The notes beneath the pieces were generated by a model. That model saw only the letters and a list, made by a program, of their open reading frames with translations. It did not search any database and was not told the DNA's origin. The translations under genes were made by a program, and so were the position numbers. 64,000 bases of DNA from NCBI RefSeq assembly GCF_006210265.1, contig NZ_VCNC01000002.1:124001-188000 (forward strand). The letters are read 5' to 3'. The stretch comes from Desulfovibrio sp. UCD-KL4C. GTDB taxonomy: Bacteria; Desulfobacterota; Desulfovibrionia; Desulfovibrionales; Desulfovibrionaceae. This document shows, in pieces, positions 1-8,214 of this stretch (positions are counted from its first letter, which is position 1; the number at the start of each line of letters is the position of its first letter).

Positions 1-81
1 TTTTCGGCGAAAGTTTTGCATGGCATGGAATGCAAAAAAACGTAATAAATAACAGCGTGGTCGTTAGTATATATATTTTTT

Positions 82-744
82 TCATCGCGTGAGCTCAAAT
101 TTAAATGGTAGCAATACCCATGTATCCACGTCTTCTCCGTTGTATCTTCCGGGTTTGAATCTCCAGCGTTTGGCTGCTTTGAGAGCTGCTTGTTCAAATA
201 TCCCACTCGGTTTAGCTGAATATATGGAAAGGTTAACCGGATGACCTTTGCTGTTAACCAGCATGCGCACCATTACTTCTCCTTCGATAAGTTTACGCTT
301 TGCGCCGTAAGGGTATTCAGGGGAAATACCTCTTACCACATGTGGCATTTCGTCCACTTCATCCATCTCAAACCCAACTCCTTCTAAATCCATTTTTGGT
401 ATGGATATTCCACTTTTCATACCGGGGTACATTTCTGCATTAAAGTCAGGAGTACTAATCGACATTCTTGGCTTTGCAGTGTTTTGGCGGTTGGAGTGGG
501 AAGAGGAGCTCTTTTGCAGTTGTTTAGGAGCTTTCGGCTCTTTTAATTTCTTACGCTCATGCGGTTCCACTGGGTCATTTTTCTGTGCTTGAGCGATCCG
601 AATTGCGCCTTCGATAACAGGATTGCTGGGTAATATATCGGAAGTATTTAGCATAACAACTCCAATATATATTAGGCCTGCAATCATGACTGATCCAAGA
701 CTTGCAGCTACAAAGTCTCCTGTGTTTCTTGTTATGTGGGGCAT
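82..744 (-). CDS. tonB: TonB family energy transducer
   Basis: A 220-residue TonB-type protein that would carry proton-motive force from an ExbB/ExbD motor in the inner membrane to TonB-dependent receptors in the outer membrane. One hydrophobic segment lies near residues 17-33, followed by a Lys/Pro-rich periplasmic stretch (about 55-85) and a C-terminal TonB_C domain (about 130-220) with the usual 'SPEYP', 'GEVMVRMLV' and 'RWRFKPG' blocks. It is the last gene of a five-gene minus-strand operon and its ATG overlaps the exbD stop codon (TAATG). Which receptor it serves is not visible. The feoAB neighbour and an upstream Fur-like site suggest iron or haem. Confidence 0.93.
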   Translation of the reverse strand: MPHITRNTGDFVAASLGSVMIAGLIYIGVVMLNTSDILPSNPVIEGAIRIAQAQKNDPVEPHERKKLKEPKAPKQLQKSSSSHSNRQNTAKPRMSISTPDFNAEMYPGMKSGISIPKMDLEGVGFEMDEVDEMPHVVRGISPEYPYGAKRKLIEGEVMVRMLVNSKGHPVNLSIYSAKPSGIFEQAALKAAKRWRFKPGRYNGEDVDTWVLLPFKFELTR

Positions 745-1154
745 TAACTTTTCCTTGCCGCAAGACTGATGTTTTTAACTCCGGCGAGACGGCATTGGTC
801 TAGCACCTGTACTGCTATTCCTGTTACGCTATTTTTATCAGCAACAATGACAACTGATCCTTCTGGCATTTCGGCCAAAAAACGTTCCATATAGGCCCTA
901 ATAGAACGGATATCTAATGGCCTTCCTTCTATAAAAATCTGTCCATCCGCAGTAATCCCCAAGATTACGTTTGCTTTTTCTTTAGTCTCTGCACTTTGGG
1001 CAGAGGGACGCTGAACCTCTACCCCGGATTCACGCACGAAACTAGTTGTTACGATGAAAAAAATAAGTAAAATAAATACCATATCAATGAGAGGGGTCAT
1101 GTTTATTTCACTTTTTCCGCTTCGTCTAGATCTTGAATATCGGATACTTTTCAT
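744..1154 (-). CDS. exbD: ExbD/TolR-type biopolymer transport protein
   Basis: A 136-residue ExbD family protein. It has a short basic cytoplasmic N-terminus, the hallmark 'NMTPLIDMVFILLIFF' membrane segment with the conserved proton-carrying Asp (about residue 24), and a periplasmic domain ending in 'KNISLAARKS'. It would form the channel/rotor part of the motor with the ExbB proteins encoded just upstream. A Shine-Dalgarno GGAG lies upstream of the ATG inside the end of exbB. TolR is the alternative, but the neighbouring TonB and DUF3450 genes favour ExbD of the TonB2 type. Confidence 0.93.
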   Translation of the reverse strand: MKSIRYSRSRRSGKSEINMTPLIDMVFILLIFFIVTTSFVRESGVEVQRPSAQSAETKEKANVILGITADGQIFIEGRPLDIRSIRAYMERFLAEMPEGSVVIVADKNSVTGIAVQVLDQCRLAGVKNISLAARKS

Positions 1155-1159
1155 TTAAG

Positions 1160-1789
1160 TTATTCTCCATAGACGTTCAGCCCGTCAGTCTGTTCTTGGA
1201 GGGATATGCAAAATATCTCCATGCGTGATTTAAGTTTCTCTCCTTTGCTGAAGAGCACCCCTCCTAAAAGCATTCCCGGAATAGCTGCGACTAGCCCGCT
1301 CTGAGTGGTAATTAAGGCTTCTGAGATTCCAGATGCCAAGGCTCGTGCGTTCCCTGTTCCGAATTGTGCTATGACGTCAAAAGATGAAATCATGCCAGAG
1401 ACTGTCCCTAAAAGACCTAATAGCGGTGCCGCAGCAGCTAGAAGCAAAATAGTTCCAATATAGCACATAGTATTGAACTCATGTCGAACGCGGACTGAAT
1501 TTAGTAGTTCTCTGTTCAATTCAGGATCTTTGCAGCTTGTACTCATATATTGTGCGAGGATGTCAAATTGCCATACAGGAAGACCTTTCTTACATCTCTC
1601 CGGTTCATTTTGATACATTTCCAAGCATTTGGCTGGAGTCTTTTCCTTTCGAGCTTCATGAATAAAACAAAGGCCTTTATATAAGGCGAGCGTCCACATC
1701 GTCACCGACAGAAACAGAATTGCAATCATTATATCGCCTCCTGCCAAAAAATGTTCAGTGACACGTTCTAAGATGTTATATTGTTGCAT
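1160..1789 (-). CDS. exbB: ExbB/MotA/TolQ-type proton channel protein (second copy)
   Basis: A MotA/TolQ/ExbB family protein of 209 residues when started at 1789. This start is chosen because AAGGA sits just upstream, whereas the in-frame ATG at 1810 lies deeper in the preceding gene. Conserved segments are 'AAPLLGLLGTVSGMISSFD' and 'GISEALITTQSGLVAAIPGML' in the two C-terminal membrane helices. It overlaps the end of the larger ExbB-like gene by 14 bp, implying translational coupling. In TonB2-type systems this short ExbB is the core motor subunit, and the larger paralogue upstream is the TtpC-like accessory. Confidence 0.92.
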   Translation of the reverse strand: MQQYNILERVTEHFLAGGDIMIAILFLSVTMWTLALYKGLCFIHEARKEKTPAKCLEMYQNEPERCKKGLPVWQFDILAQYMSTSCKDPELNRELLNSVRVRHEFNTMCYIGTILLLAAAAPLLGLLGTVSGMISSFDVIAQFGTGNARALASGISEALITTQSGLVAAIPGMLLGGVLFSKGEKLKSRMEIFCISLQEQTDGLNVYGE

Positions 1790-3200
1790 TGTCCTTATCC
1801 TTTTTTTCAAGCGGTCCCTTTTTCATTAGGGCAACTGCGAATCCTGCTCCTTTTTCTTCCATGTCCCCGATTATTTTATCTACGCGTCTTTCAAGCACAT
1901 GGTGGAGGATCATAATTGGGACGGCTACAGCTAAACCCAATTGTGTTGTAACAAGGGCTTCAGATATTCCTCCGGACATCATTCGTGGATCTCCGGTTCC
2001 GTAAAGTGTTATAATTTGGAAGGTACTGATCATGCCCGTAACTGTCCCAAGTAGTCCTAACAAAGGAGCTACCGCAGCAAGAACACTAAGCGTGGGGAGG
2101 GATCGTTCCAGAATGGGAAGTTCTTTTAGTAATCCTTCCTGAAATGCATTTTCAATTATTTCACGAGCTTCTCCTATGTAATTAAGAGTGTGCCCGATAA
2201 TACGGCAGGTCGGGTATTTTGATTGTTTTTTACAAAAATCTTGGCATTGTTCCCATTCGTTATTGAGAACCATTTTCAGAATTATTTCCATGTTGCGGTC
2301 CGAGTTGCTGCGGACCTTACTCAGAGTATAGAAACGTTCAATAACTAGAATCATTGCGACTAAGCCAACCAAGATAATAGGCCAGACTAATAGTCCTCCA
2401 GCACTTAACCATTCTCGTATACTTTTTTGTTCTTGCGCCAGTCGCGCAAAGGCAGCTCCATTAGATATATCTACAGGAAAGGCTGTTCCCTCATTATCAA
2501 AGAAGCTATTCATGGTTTTAGAAAGTCCCCACCCCGGGGCTCCCTTTACGGCTATAAGTTTGTCGCCGCTAGGAGATGGGCGTAAAAAGCCTAGAGTCCC
2601 ATCAGCTTGACGGTAGGCTGAGGTAAATGAACCAATGCGGATCAGTTCTCCTGTTTTTTCCGTTCCATCTATCCCCGTGAATTCTCCATTCCGACGCTTA
2701 ATTTCTCCAGATGCAGTCATCTCGTTTAAAAATAAGGTCAAAAGATTACGTATTCCTGTAAGGCCGGCAAATCTTTCTGGTCTTAATACTTCTTCCAACA
2801 CGAGGTTGCGCTCAGGATACTCTGGAGAAGTCAGGCTTTCGTGAAAGTAATCCTGGGCTTGCTTAGCAGAGGTTCGGATGGTTCCATCAATAGTTTTAAT
2901 TTCTTGTGACTGCGTAGCCAGTTCTTTGTTAAGTTGTTCTTCTTGTTTTAGAAGTTCATCATATTTAGTTTTGATAGCATCAAAGGTTTTTTGTTTGGAG
3001 TTGATACTTTTTTCCAATTTATTTTTTTCTGCATTTAATTCATTTTGTTCCCTTGCTATTATTGATTTTGTTTCTTCAGCATTTTGTTTCACTTTGGCAA
3101 CAACTGATCCTACGGCTTTGGCTGTATCAGCCCAGTCTTGTGCTTGAGCCCCCTGTGTGAGGGATAAAGAAAGTAAAAGAGTATATAAAATTATTTTCAT
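1776..3200 (-). CDS. TtpC-like long ExbB homologue with periplasmic coiled coil
   Basis: A 474-residue protein. It has a signal peptide (cleavage near 'GAQA-QD', residue 20), a long coiled coil (about 25-115, rich in Glu, Lys and Gln), a middle domain, and a C-terminal MotA/TolQ/ExbB domain (about 270-450) with 'AAVAPLLGLLGTVTGMIST' and 'GISEALVTTQLGLAVAVPIM'. This matches TtpC, the extra component of Vibrio-like TonB2 systems, which links DUF3450 partners to the motor. Its ATG overlaps the stop of the upstream DUF3450 gene (ATGA). The functional role is inferred from family and context. Confidence 0.88.
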   Translation of the reverse strand: MKIILYTLLLSLSLTQGAQAQDWADTAKAVGSVVAKVKQNAEETKSIIAREQNELNAEKNKLEKSINSKQKTFDAIKTKYDELLKQEEQLNKELATQSQEIKTIDGTIRTSAKQAQDYFHESLTSPEYPERNLVLEEVLRPERFAGLTGIRNLLTLFLNEMTASGEIKRRNGEFTGIDGTEKTGELIRIGSFTSAYRQADGTLGFLRPSPSGDKLIAVKGAPGWGLSKTMNSFFDNEGTAFPVDISNGAAFARLAQEQKSIREWLSAGGLLVWPIILVGLVAMILVIERFYTLSKVRSNSDRNMEIILKMVLNNEWEQCQDFCKKQSKYPTCRIIGHTLNYIGEAREIIENAFQEGLLKELPILERSLPTLSVLAAVAPLLGLLGTVTGMISTFQIITLYGTGDPRMMSGGISEALVTTQLGLAVAVPIMILHHVLERRVDKIIGDMEEKGAGFAVALMKKGPLEKKDKDNATI

Positions 3201-3952
3201 TTTGTAGCTCCCAGGGGAAGTTCCAATAGTTCTACCGCACGTTTGCGGTCTGCCATGTCTTTAGCTCGGCGTAGAGCATGAGAGTAAGTTGGATTAAGAG
3301 TTTTCCAGCTTCCTGATTTTTTGTCCCAGATTCCAATTTCTAAACCATCTGTTGTTTGATAAAAAAGTGCGGTTCGGCCTAAACGGAAAATTGAAGCTTG
3401 AGTTTTTATTCCATTTATTTCAAGTTCCTGTGTCGTCGTTGAGACGTTCTGGCCGTATTCAGTTTCGATCAATAATGCCTCGAATACTCTGCGTAATTTT
3501 TCACTCAGTTCCAAATGGTAGTCATCCAGCGAGTTTTGTAAAAAATGGATGCGACGTTCTCTTTCTTCAGACAGAAAAGGAAGGTCGGCTTTTACGAAGC
3601 TTTCAAGCTGATCTACGATTGTATCTAAAAATGGCTCGAGCTCCATGTTAATACGTTTGGCTTCTTCTTTGCGACGGATTAACTCTGCGATAACTTCTTC
3701 CTGTTTTTGAATATATCTGTTGTATTTTTTTTCTTGGAACTTAAGCCAATCCTCAGTAGCTTTCATCTCACGTATCTCATCCGCTTTTCTTTCCTTTATA
3801 TCGGTCCAATTTCTATAAAGCCTTTGTGCTTTGGCTTCTATGGCTATGGCTTTGGAAGCTTGCTCATGTACTGCTTCAACTTTCGAGCTAGCCATAGCTG
3901 AAACTGTCAGTAGCAAAAGTAGGGCAAGCGGCAAAAAGACAAGTTTATTCAT
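3197..3952 (-). CDS. DUF3450 family periplasmic protein
   Basis: A 251-residue exported protein. The start at 3952 is chosen because AGGAG lies directly before it and it begins a clean signal peptide (hydrophobic run to 'SAMA', about residue 21). The ATG at 3967 lacks a ribosome binding site. The body is largely coiled coil (about 25-150) followed by a small globular part with 'RLGRTALFYQTTDG' and 'WKTLN'. DUF3450 proteins are typically encoded beside TtpC-like ExbB proteins and are thought to be periplasmic partners of TonB2 motors. It is the first gene of the operon, with a candidate Fur box about 105 bp upstream. Confidence 0.85.
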   Translation of the reverse strand: MNKLVFLPLALLLLLTVSAMASSKVEAVHEQASKAIAIEAKAQRLYRNWTDIKERKADEIREMKATEDWLKFQEKKYNRYIQKQEEVIAELIRRKEEAKRINMELEPFLDTIVDQLESFVKADLPFLSEERERRIHFLQNSLDDYHLELSEKLRRVFEALLIETEYGQNVSTTTQELEINGIKTQASIFRLGRTALFYQTTDGLEIGIWDKKSGSWKTLNPTYSHALRRAKDMADRKRAVELLELPLGATK

Positions 3953-4252
3953 TTCATCTCCTAACAATCGGTCATTGGTAAAATACTGAAAAAATACAAC
4001 GAGAATATATGCAAATTCAAGCTGATGACTCTTTCATTTAAGGAATTGTTTCTTGTTGATTGTGAATTTCATTAGCAACTGAAATGCCTAGTTAATTCTG
4101 CGAACTAGTTACTGCTAGCTTAATATTTATTTACGGGTGATAGAGTGATTTGCGTTCTCCTTTTTTGTTGTGTTATATGCAGGTCAAATTTTTTTCTGCG
4201 ACAGTTGTATTTAGCGCTCTCAAAATTGAGGGCGCCAAAATTTTGAAGAGAA
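3953..4252. other. Intergenic region feoB / TonB operon
   Basis: About 300 bp without a gene, lying downstream of feoB and upstream of the DUF3450-TonB operon. It holds the candidate Fur box at 4058-4076 and probably the operon promoter. I see no convincing intrinsic terminator for feoB here, although 'GCGCTCTCAAAATTGAGGGCGCC' near 4213-4235 can form a hairpin (GCGC/GCGC with CTC/GAG). Confidence 0.5.
4058..4076 (-). promoter_or_regulatory. Candidate Fur box upstream of the TonB operon
   Basis: GATTGTGAATTTCATTAGC matches the 19-bp Escherichia coli Fur consensus (GATAATGATAATCATTATC) at 13 of 19 positions by my count. It lies 105 bp before the first gene of the TonB-ExbBD operon. Iron control of such operons is well established; binding here is inference. 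Confidence 0.45.
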
Positions 4253-6787
4253 TTACGATTGGTACACACTTGAAGAAGCAAGCCTATCTGAGGAGAACTT
4301 ATGTTCAAGAGCTATAAACACAGCTATTATAAGGGTCGTTAAATAGAATCCTTTCATCATATCTATACCGCTTGCACCCAAGGCGTTGCCCAAAGTAAAT
4401 ACTGTGGAGGCTACTCCAAACCCTATTGTGGTAGGGAAAACAATGGAGAAAACCATCCATTTCCATGATCCGGTCTGAATTTTAACCATAATTGTGGCAG
4501 CAAGACATGGCGGATAAAGAGCAAAAAACAAAAGTACCGCGAGGGCATGTAACGGAGTTATTCCAGAAGATTCACTTTCGTTATTCATTCTTTGTTCAAG
4601 GGTTTTATTATCGTCAGCCCCTTGCTGATAAAGAACACCCATAGTCGCCACGGATGACTCGCGAGCAGCAAATGAACTGATAAGTGCAATATTTACTTTC
4701 CAATCAAATCCAGCAAGTTGCGTTACAGGTTCAAGGGCTCTGCCAATTACACCGAAAAAAGAATTTCTAATTTTTTCTTCTTTAATTTTACGGCGCAGCC
4801 TTTTACGTTTAGATGAAACCTTTCGCAAAGCACGATTAATCTTCTTTGCCTCTTTGTTGTTGCGTGGCTTTAGCAGAGTAAACATGTTAGGGGTTTTCGC
4901 TTTGAATTGAGCCTCGACTGCTGCGGCTCCGTCCTTGCCTGATGAGTTCATACGGGCGCGTTTGTAGTCATCATAAAGGTTTAGTAGGGTGAGTGTTTTT
5001 ATAGGTTCGATGACGTCTTTGTAAGAAGTTTCTGATACTTTTGAATAAAAAACAGTCACAGCTTTATTCATTTCAGCGTCATAATAATCCATCCTATCTT
5101 TGCTCAGTCCCGGAAACTGCAACAACGAAAAGACGCAAAGTGAAACTGCAACAACAATAGAACCAACTTTTTTGATGTATTCCCATGTTCGTTCAATGGA
5201 TCGTTGGGTCACACCGAATAGAGTAGGTGCATGGTAGTTGGGCATTTCCATGATAAATGGAGCTGTTTCACGACCTTTAAGTATTGTGGATGTTAAAATT
5301 TTAGCTATGATCATAGCCATTAAGATTGTTATGGTGGAGATGAAGAACATGGCCCAAGTTTTATGTTCCGCAAAATAAATATTTATCAGGAGCGTGTAGA
5401 GCGGTATTTTTGCAAGGCAATTCATAAAAGGAACAGTTAGGATTGTTGCTAGTCTGGACTTTTCATCTGGAATACTTTTAGTGGACATAATCCCCGGAAC
5501 AGCACAGCCGCCAGCAAAAACACCACCTAGGATGAATGGAAGCGTTGATTGCCCATGCAGGCCGAAGCTATGGAAAATACGGTCCAGAATAAAAGCAATG
5601 CGGGCCATATATCCAGAATCTTCCAAAATGGCTATGAGGGCAAAAAGAATAAAGAAGATTGGTACATAGTTTAAAAGTGTATTGGCACTGTCCACCATCC
5701 ACAATCCCATAGATCGGAGCAGGGAGTCTTCAATCATTCCAGGCGAAGGCAAAAGGTGAGCAATGAAATCTCTAATTTTTGCCAGTATAGGCCAAGTGTA
5801 AGCCGTCAGTTTATAACCTTGAACAATAGAAAGCTCATAAATAGTAAAGACTACTGCTAGAAGAAAAAAAGGAGCCAATGCTCGGTTAAGTACCCATCGG
5901 TCAATGCGTTCGGAAATAGGCTGCTTTGAAATGTCTTTCATGGTAATGCAGGCATTTACAATCTCTTTTGCAGCTTTATCTCGGCAAGCCATAATGTAAT
6001 CGCCAGTATCAATATCCAACTCGGCTTCAAATCTTGCGCGGAGCAAAGTAGATTCTTTAATTATTGTTTGGCCGTTAAAATGTTTTGTTTCAACAAGGCT
6101 GTATACTTCAGGATCGTTTTCAACCAGTTTAATCGCCAGCCAGCGTAGGGGATAGTTCTCTTTAAAAAATGAATCTTCTGCCAGCATTTTTTCGAGCACT
6201 TGTAAAGGCTCTTCAAGCTTATCGTATTTGATGAGGACAGGGGGAGGGGAGATTTCTTGGTTAGCTGATTTATGTATGGATGTTTTTAGGTCCTGTTTTC
6301 CCTTGCCTGTACGTCCCACAGTAGCGACAACTTCCACCCCTAATCGGGTGCGTAGTTCTTGTAAATCGATAGATAAGCCCTGATTTTTGGCAACATCTAT
6401 CATATTTAGAGCAATAGTAATTGGAAAGTTCATTTCCATAACTTGAAAAGTAAAATAGAGGCTGCGGCGTAATGCTGTTGCATCTATAACGTTAACAACA
6501 ATATCAGGTTTTTCTTCAAGAAAAAAATTACGTGATACTCTTTCTTCAAGCGAAAAGGAGGTCAAGCTGTATGTTCCTGGCAGATCAACAACTTCGTAGC
6601 GGGTTTTCCCGTCACGATAGCTCCCTACTTTTTTATCAACAGTTACACCCGGGTAGTTTGCTACATGTTGGTTTGCACCCGTTAGCATGTTGTAAGTTGT
6701 AGATTTGCCTGCGTTTTGCTGTCCAGCTAGAGCTATAAGAATATTACTTTTTGCTGTTTTCGTCTTACCATTATTTTCTACACTCAT
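4253..6787 (-). CDS. feoB: Ferrous iron transport protein B
   Basis: FeoB, the GTPase-linked inner-membrane ferrous iron permease, 844 residues from the ATG at 6787. This start has GGTGG/GGAAG just upstream and overlaps feoA; the more distant in-frame ATG at 6877 lies well inside feoA. The G domain shows G1 'GQQNAGKST' (about 22-30), G2 'PGVTVD', G3 'DLPGTYSL' and G4 'NMID'. The membrane part carries the two Gate motifs ('GGCAVPGI', 'FAARESSVATMG'). A charged segment of about 110 residues (about 562-672) between membrane helices is larger than I expect for the family and makes the protein longer than the roughly 770-residue E. coli FeoB. Confidence 0.95.
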   Translation of the reverse strand: MSVENNGKTKTAKSNILIALAGQQNAGKSTTYNMLTGANQHVANYPGVTVDKKVGSYRDGKTRYEVVDLPGTYSLTSFSLEERVSRNFFLEEKPDIVVNVIDATALRRSLYFTFQVMEMNFPITIALNMIDVAKNQGLSIDLQELRTRLGVEVVATVGRTGKGKQDLKTSIHKSANQEISPPPVLIKYDKLEEPLQVLEKMLAEDSFFKENYPLRWLAIKLVENDPEVYSLVETKHFNGQTIIKESTLLRARFEAELDIDTGDYIMACRDKAAKEIVNACITMKDISKQPISERIDRWVLNRALAPFFLLAVVFTIYELSIVQGYKLTAYTWPILAKIRDFIAHLLPSPGMIEDSLLRSMGLWMVDSANTLLNYVPIFFILFALIAILEDSGYMARIAFILDRIFHSFGLHGQSTLPFILGGVFAGGCAVPGIMSTKSIPDEKSRLATILTVPFMNCLAKIPLYTLLINIYFAEHKTWAMFFISTITILMAMIIAKILTSTILKGRETAPFIMEMPNYHAPTLFGVTQRSIERTWEYIKKVGSIVVAVSLCVFSLLQFPGLSKDRMDYYDAEMNKAVTVFYSKVSETSYKDVIEPIKTLTLLNLYDDYKRARMNSSGKDGAAAVEAQFKAKTPNMFTLLKPRNNKEAKKINRALRKVSSKRKRLRRKIKEEKIRNSFFGVIGRALEPVTQLAGFDWKVNIALISSFAARESSVATMGVLYQQGADDNKTLEQRMNNESESSGITPLHALAVLLFFALYPPCLAATIMVKIQTGSWKWMVFSIVFPTTIGFGVASTVFTLGNALGASGIDMMKGFYLTTLIIAVFIALEHKFSSDRLASSSVYQS

Positions 6788-7112
6788 CTTCCACCTCAAT
6801 TTCATAGGCTTCAGTTCTGCGTAGAGTAACGCAATATCCTGCAACTTTAAGCTCCAGTGGACAACCAAGGGGCGCAACTCTTATAACTTGGACCTCACGA
6901 CCTGGAATAAACCCTAAATCAAGTAGTCGTTGTCGAATTGCTCCGCATGAGAAATGTCTCCTTATTTTTGCTTTACCGCCTATAGCAACATCAAGAATAC
7001 TTTTGCCGCGCATCTGGCTGTCTTTACAATTTTCTCTTTGGGCTACGTGTTCGTGTTGTTTTATTTTGCCTAAAGAAGCTCCTCCAGTAAAAAAATCAAA
7101 TTTATTAAACAT
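6771..7112 (-). CDS. feoA: Ferrous iron transport protein A
   Basis: FeoA, a small SH3-like cytoplasmic protein that supports FeoB. I prefer the start at 7112 (113 residues, preceded by GGCGG) over the ATG at 7160, which has no ribosome binding site. The C-terminal 75 residues are the FeoA domain, with 'RRHFSCGAIRQRLLDLGFIPG' and 'GCPLELKVAGYCVTLRRTEA'. The N-terminal 35 residues are an unusual extension with several charged residues. The gene overlaps feoB by 17 bp. Confidence 0.92.
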   Translation of the reverse strand: MFNKFDFFTGGASLGKIKQHEHVAQRENCKDSQMRGKSILDVAIGGKAKIRRHFSCGAIRQRLLDLGFIPGREVQVIRVAPLGCPLELKVAGYCVTLRRTEAYEIEVEDECRK

Positions 7113-7875
7113 ATATTTACCGCCTGAACTTTGTTTTGTAATAGTTAAACTTGAAGTCATACTAATAGGTCGCTAGTTTTTATTTCAGCATTAAAATGGA
7201 CATTCTATTTCACACTTTTATTTATTATTGATTGTAATTTCATTGAATATTCCTATAGTCATACAGCTCAGCAGCTCGGGTATTTAATTTTTAATAGGAG
7301 CAAGTGTCTGTTAGTTTATAAAAAACATGTTGAGAGTTTATAATTGCGTCTCTATTCTTTGCCTTAATTGAGAATGATTTTGATAGGTAATATCAAATGA
7401 GAGTTAATGTCAACGGTGAGTATTCACCAACTGCAGGATAAAAAATCAGTGCATTATAAGGGGTTTCCATAAAAGTTAACACTGTGCCACTCCATGCGTG
7501 TGACTCTCATTCCTGTATTTAGTGATAATACAATAGTATCATGTATATTTTCCTAGTTTTTTCGTCTTTTGGGTCTCAAAACTAAGGGATAGTGTGTTTT
7601 AGCAGGTAGGCAGTAGCTTGAAGCAAAGAGTTCTCGAGTTTTGACTTTGTAAGCGCGAGGGGACAGTACTGGGACAGTTTGAGTTGTACTTAATAACTAG
7701 GGCAGGTAACATATTATAGTTATTACTTTAAATGGTGTGGCGGGGGCTATCGAATTGGCGGTGTATGGTAAGGGGATATATTGATTTTTTATGTTGGGAA
7801 AATTTGGGTACTCGTGGTTGTACTCAAGAATGTAAAAAGTTATTTTAAATATATTCCAGAGGGAGATAGTTTAAA
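7113..7875. other. Long gene-free region upstream of feoA
   Basis: About 760 bp with no credible gene. It should contain the feoAB promoter. Near 7370-7387 there are three GATAAT-like hexamers in a row, a possible Fur target. Around 7656-7681 the octamer GGGACAGT occurs twice, eleven bases apart. The base composition is patchy, and no RNA gene or intact repeat is recognisable. Confidence 0.4.
7370..7387 (+). promoter_or_regulatory. Possible Fur-like site upstream of feoAB
   Basis: GAGAATGATTTTGATAGG reads as three successive degenerate GATAAT hexamers, the repeat-unit view of a Fur box. It lies about 260 bp before the chosen feoA start, which is far for a repressor site unless the transcript has a long leader. 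Confidence 0.25.
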
Positions 7876-8070
7876 CTAACGACTCAAAAGTTCTTTTTCA
7901 AAATTATCCTTAAATAAATACCACTCATCAGAGAATTCTCCAAAAGGTTCCCTAATATGATCATATAACTTAGCTCGTTCTGCAAAATCTTGTTGAGCAA
8001 GTTTTTGTGCAGAGTCAATAATTGTCTGATTTAATAAGCTATGGTCCTTTTTCACTTCTGACTTAATCAT
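7876..8070 (-). CDS. Small hypothetical protein fused to a higB-type start
   Basis: A 64-residue ORF of unknown function beginning MIKSEVKKDHS. The start at 8070 is chosen because it aligns with the higB start codon inside the 52-bp direct repeat; the ATG at 8109 lies within the duplicated promoter sequence. Only the first four codons (MIKS) match the higB pseudogene. The rest is an unrelated, Glu/Lys/Phe-rich helical sequence ending 'EKELLSR'. It may be a chimeric ORF made by recombination, or a small partner of the upstream 321-residue protein. Confidence 0.5.
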   Translation of the reverse strand: MIKSEVKKDHSLLNQTIIDSAQKLAQQDFAERAKLYDHIREPFGEFSDEWYLFKDNFEKELLSR

Positions 8071-8110
8071 GATACAAAAGCGTAACGCAAAGAGTGTCAC
8101 GTCAAGCATT
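8059..8110 (-). repeat. Direct repeat copy A (higB promoter and 5' end)
   Basis: A 52-bp stretch that matches 9526-9577 at 43 of 52 positions without gaps, by direct comparison. Read on the minus strand it contains a TTGACG -35-like element, the motif TGACACTCTTTGCGTTA, and then ATG ATT AAG TCA. The -10 region (CGCTTT at the 17-bp spacing) is weaker than in copy B. It precedes the 64-residue ORF. Confidence 0.8.
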
Positions 8111-8214
8111 GTGCTAAGACTTTAATCCTCTAATTCAAAACTCATTGCCATCTCCGCAAATACTACCTACATATACCTTTCTACCATACAGCAAAGTGAA
8201 GTGTAGCCGTCTTT

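Noticed and set aside
12-40. Palindromic TTTTGCAT / ATGCAAAA downstream of tonB
   Set aside because: The T-run is on the wrong side for termination of the minus-strand operon, and the window edge hides the context.
7656-7681. Repeated GGGACAGT as a possible attachment site
   Set aside because: Only two octamers, no integrase gene and no matching tRNA end nearby.
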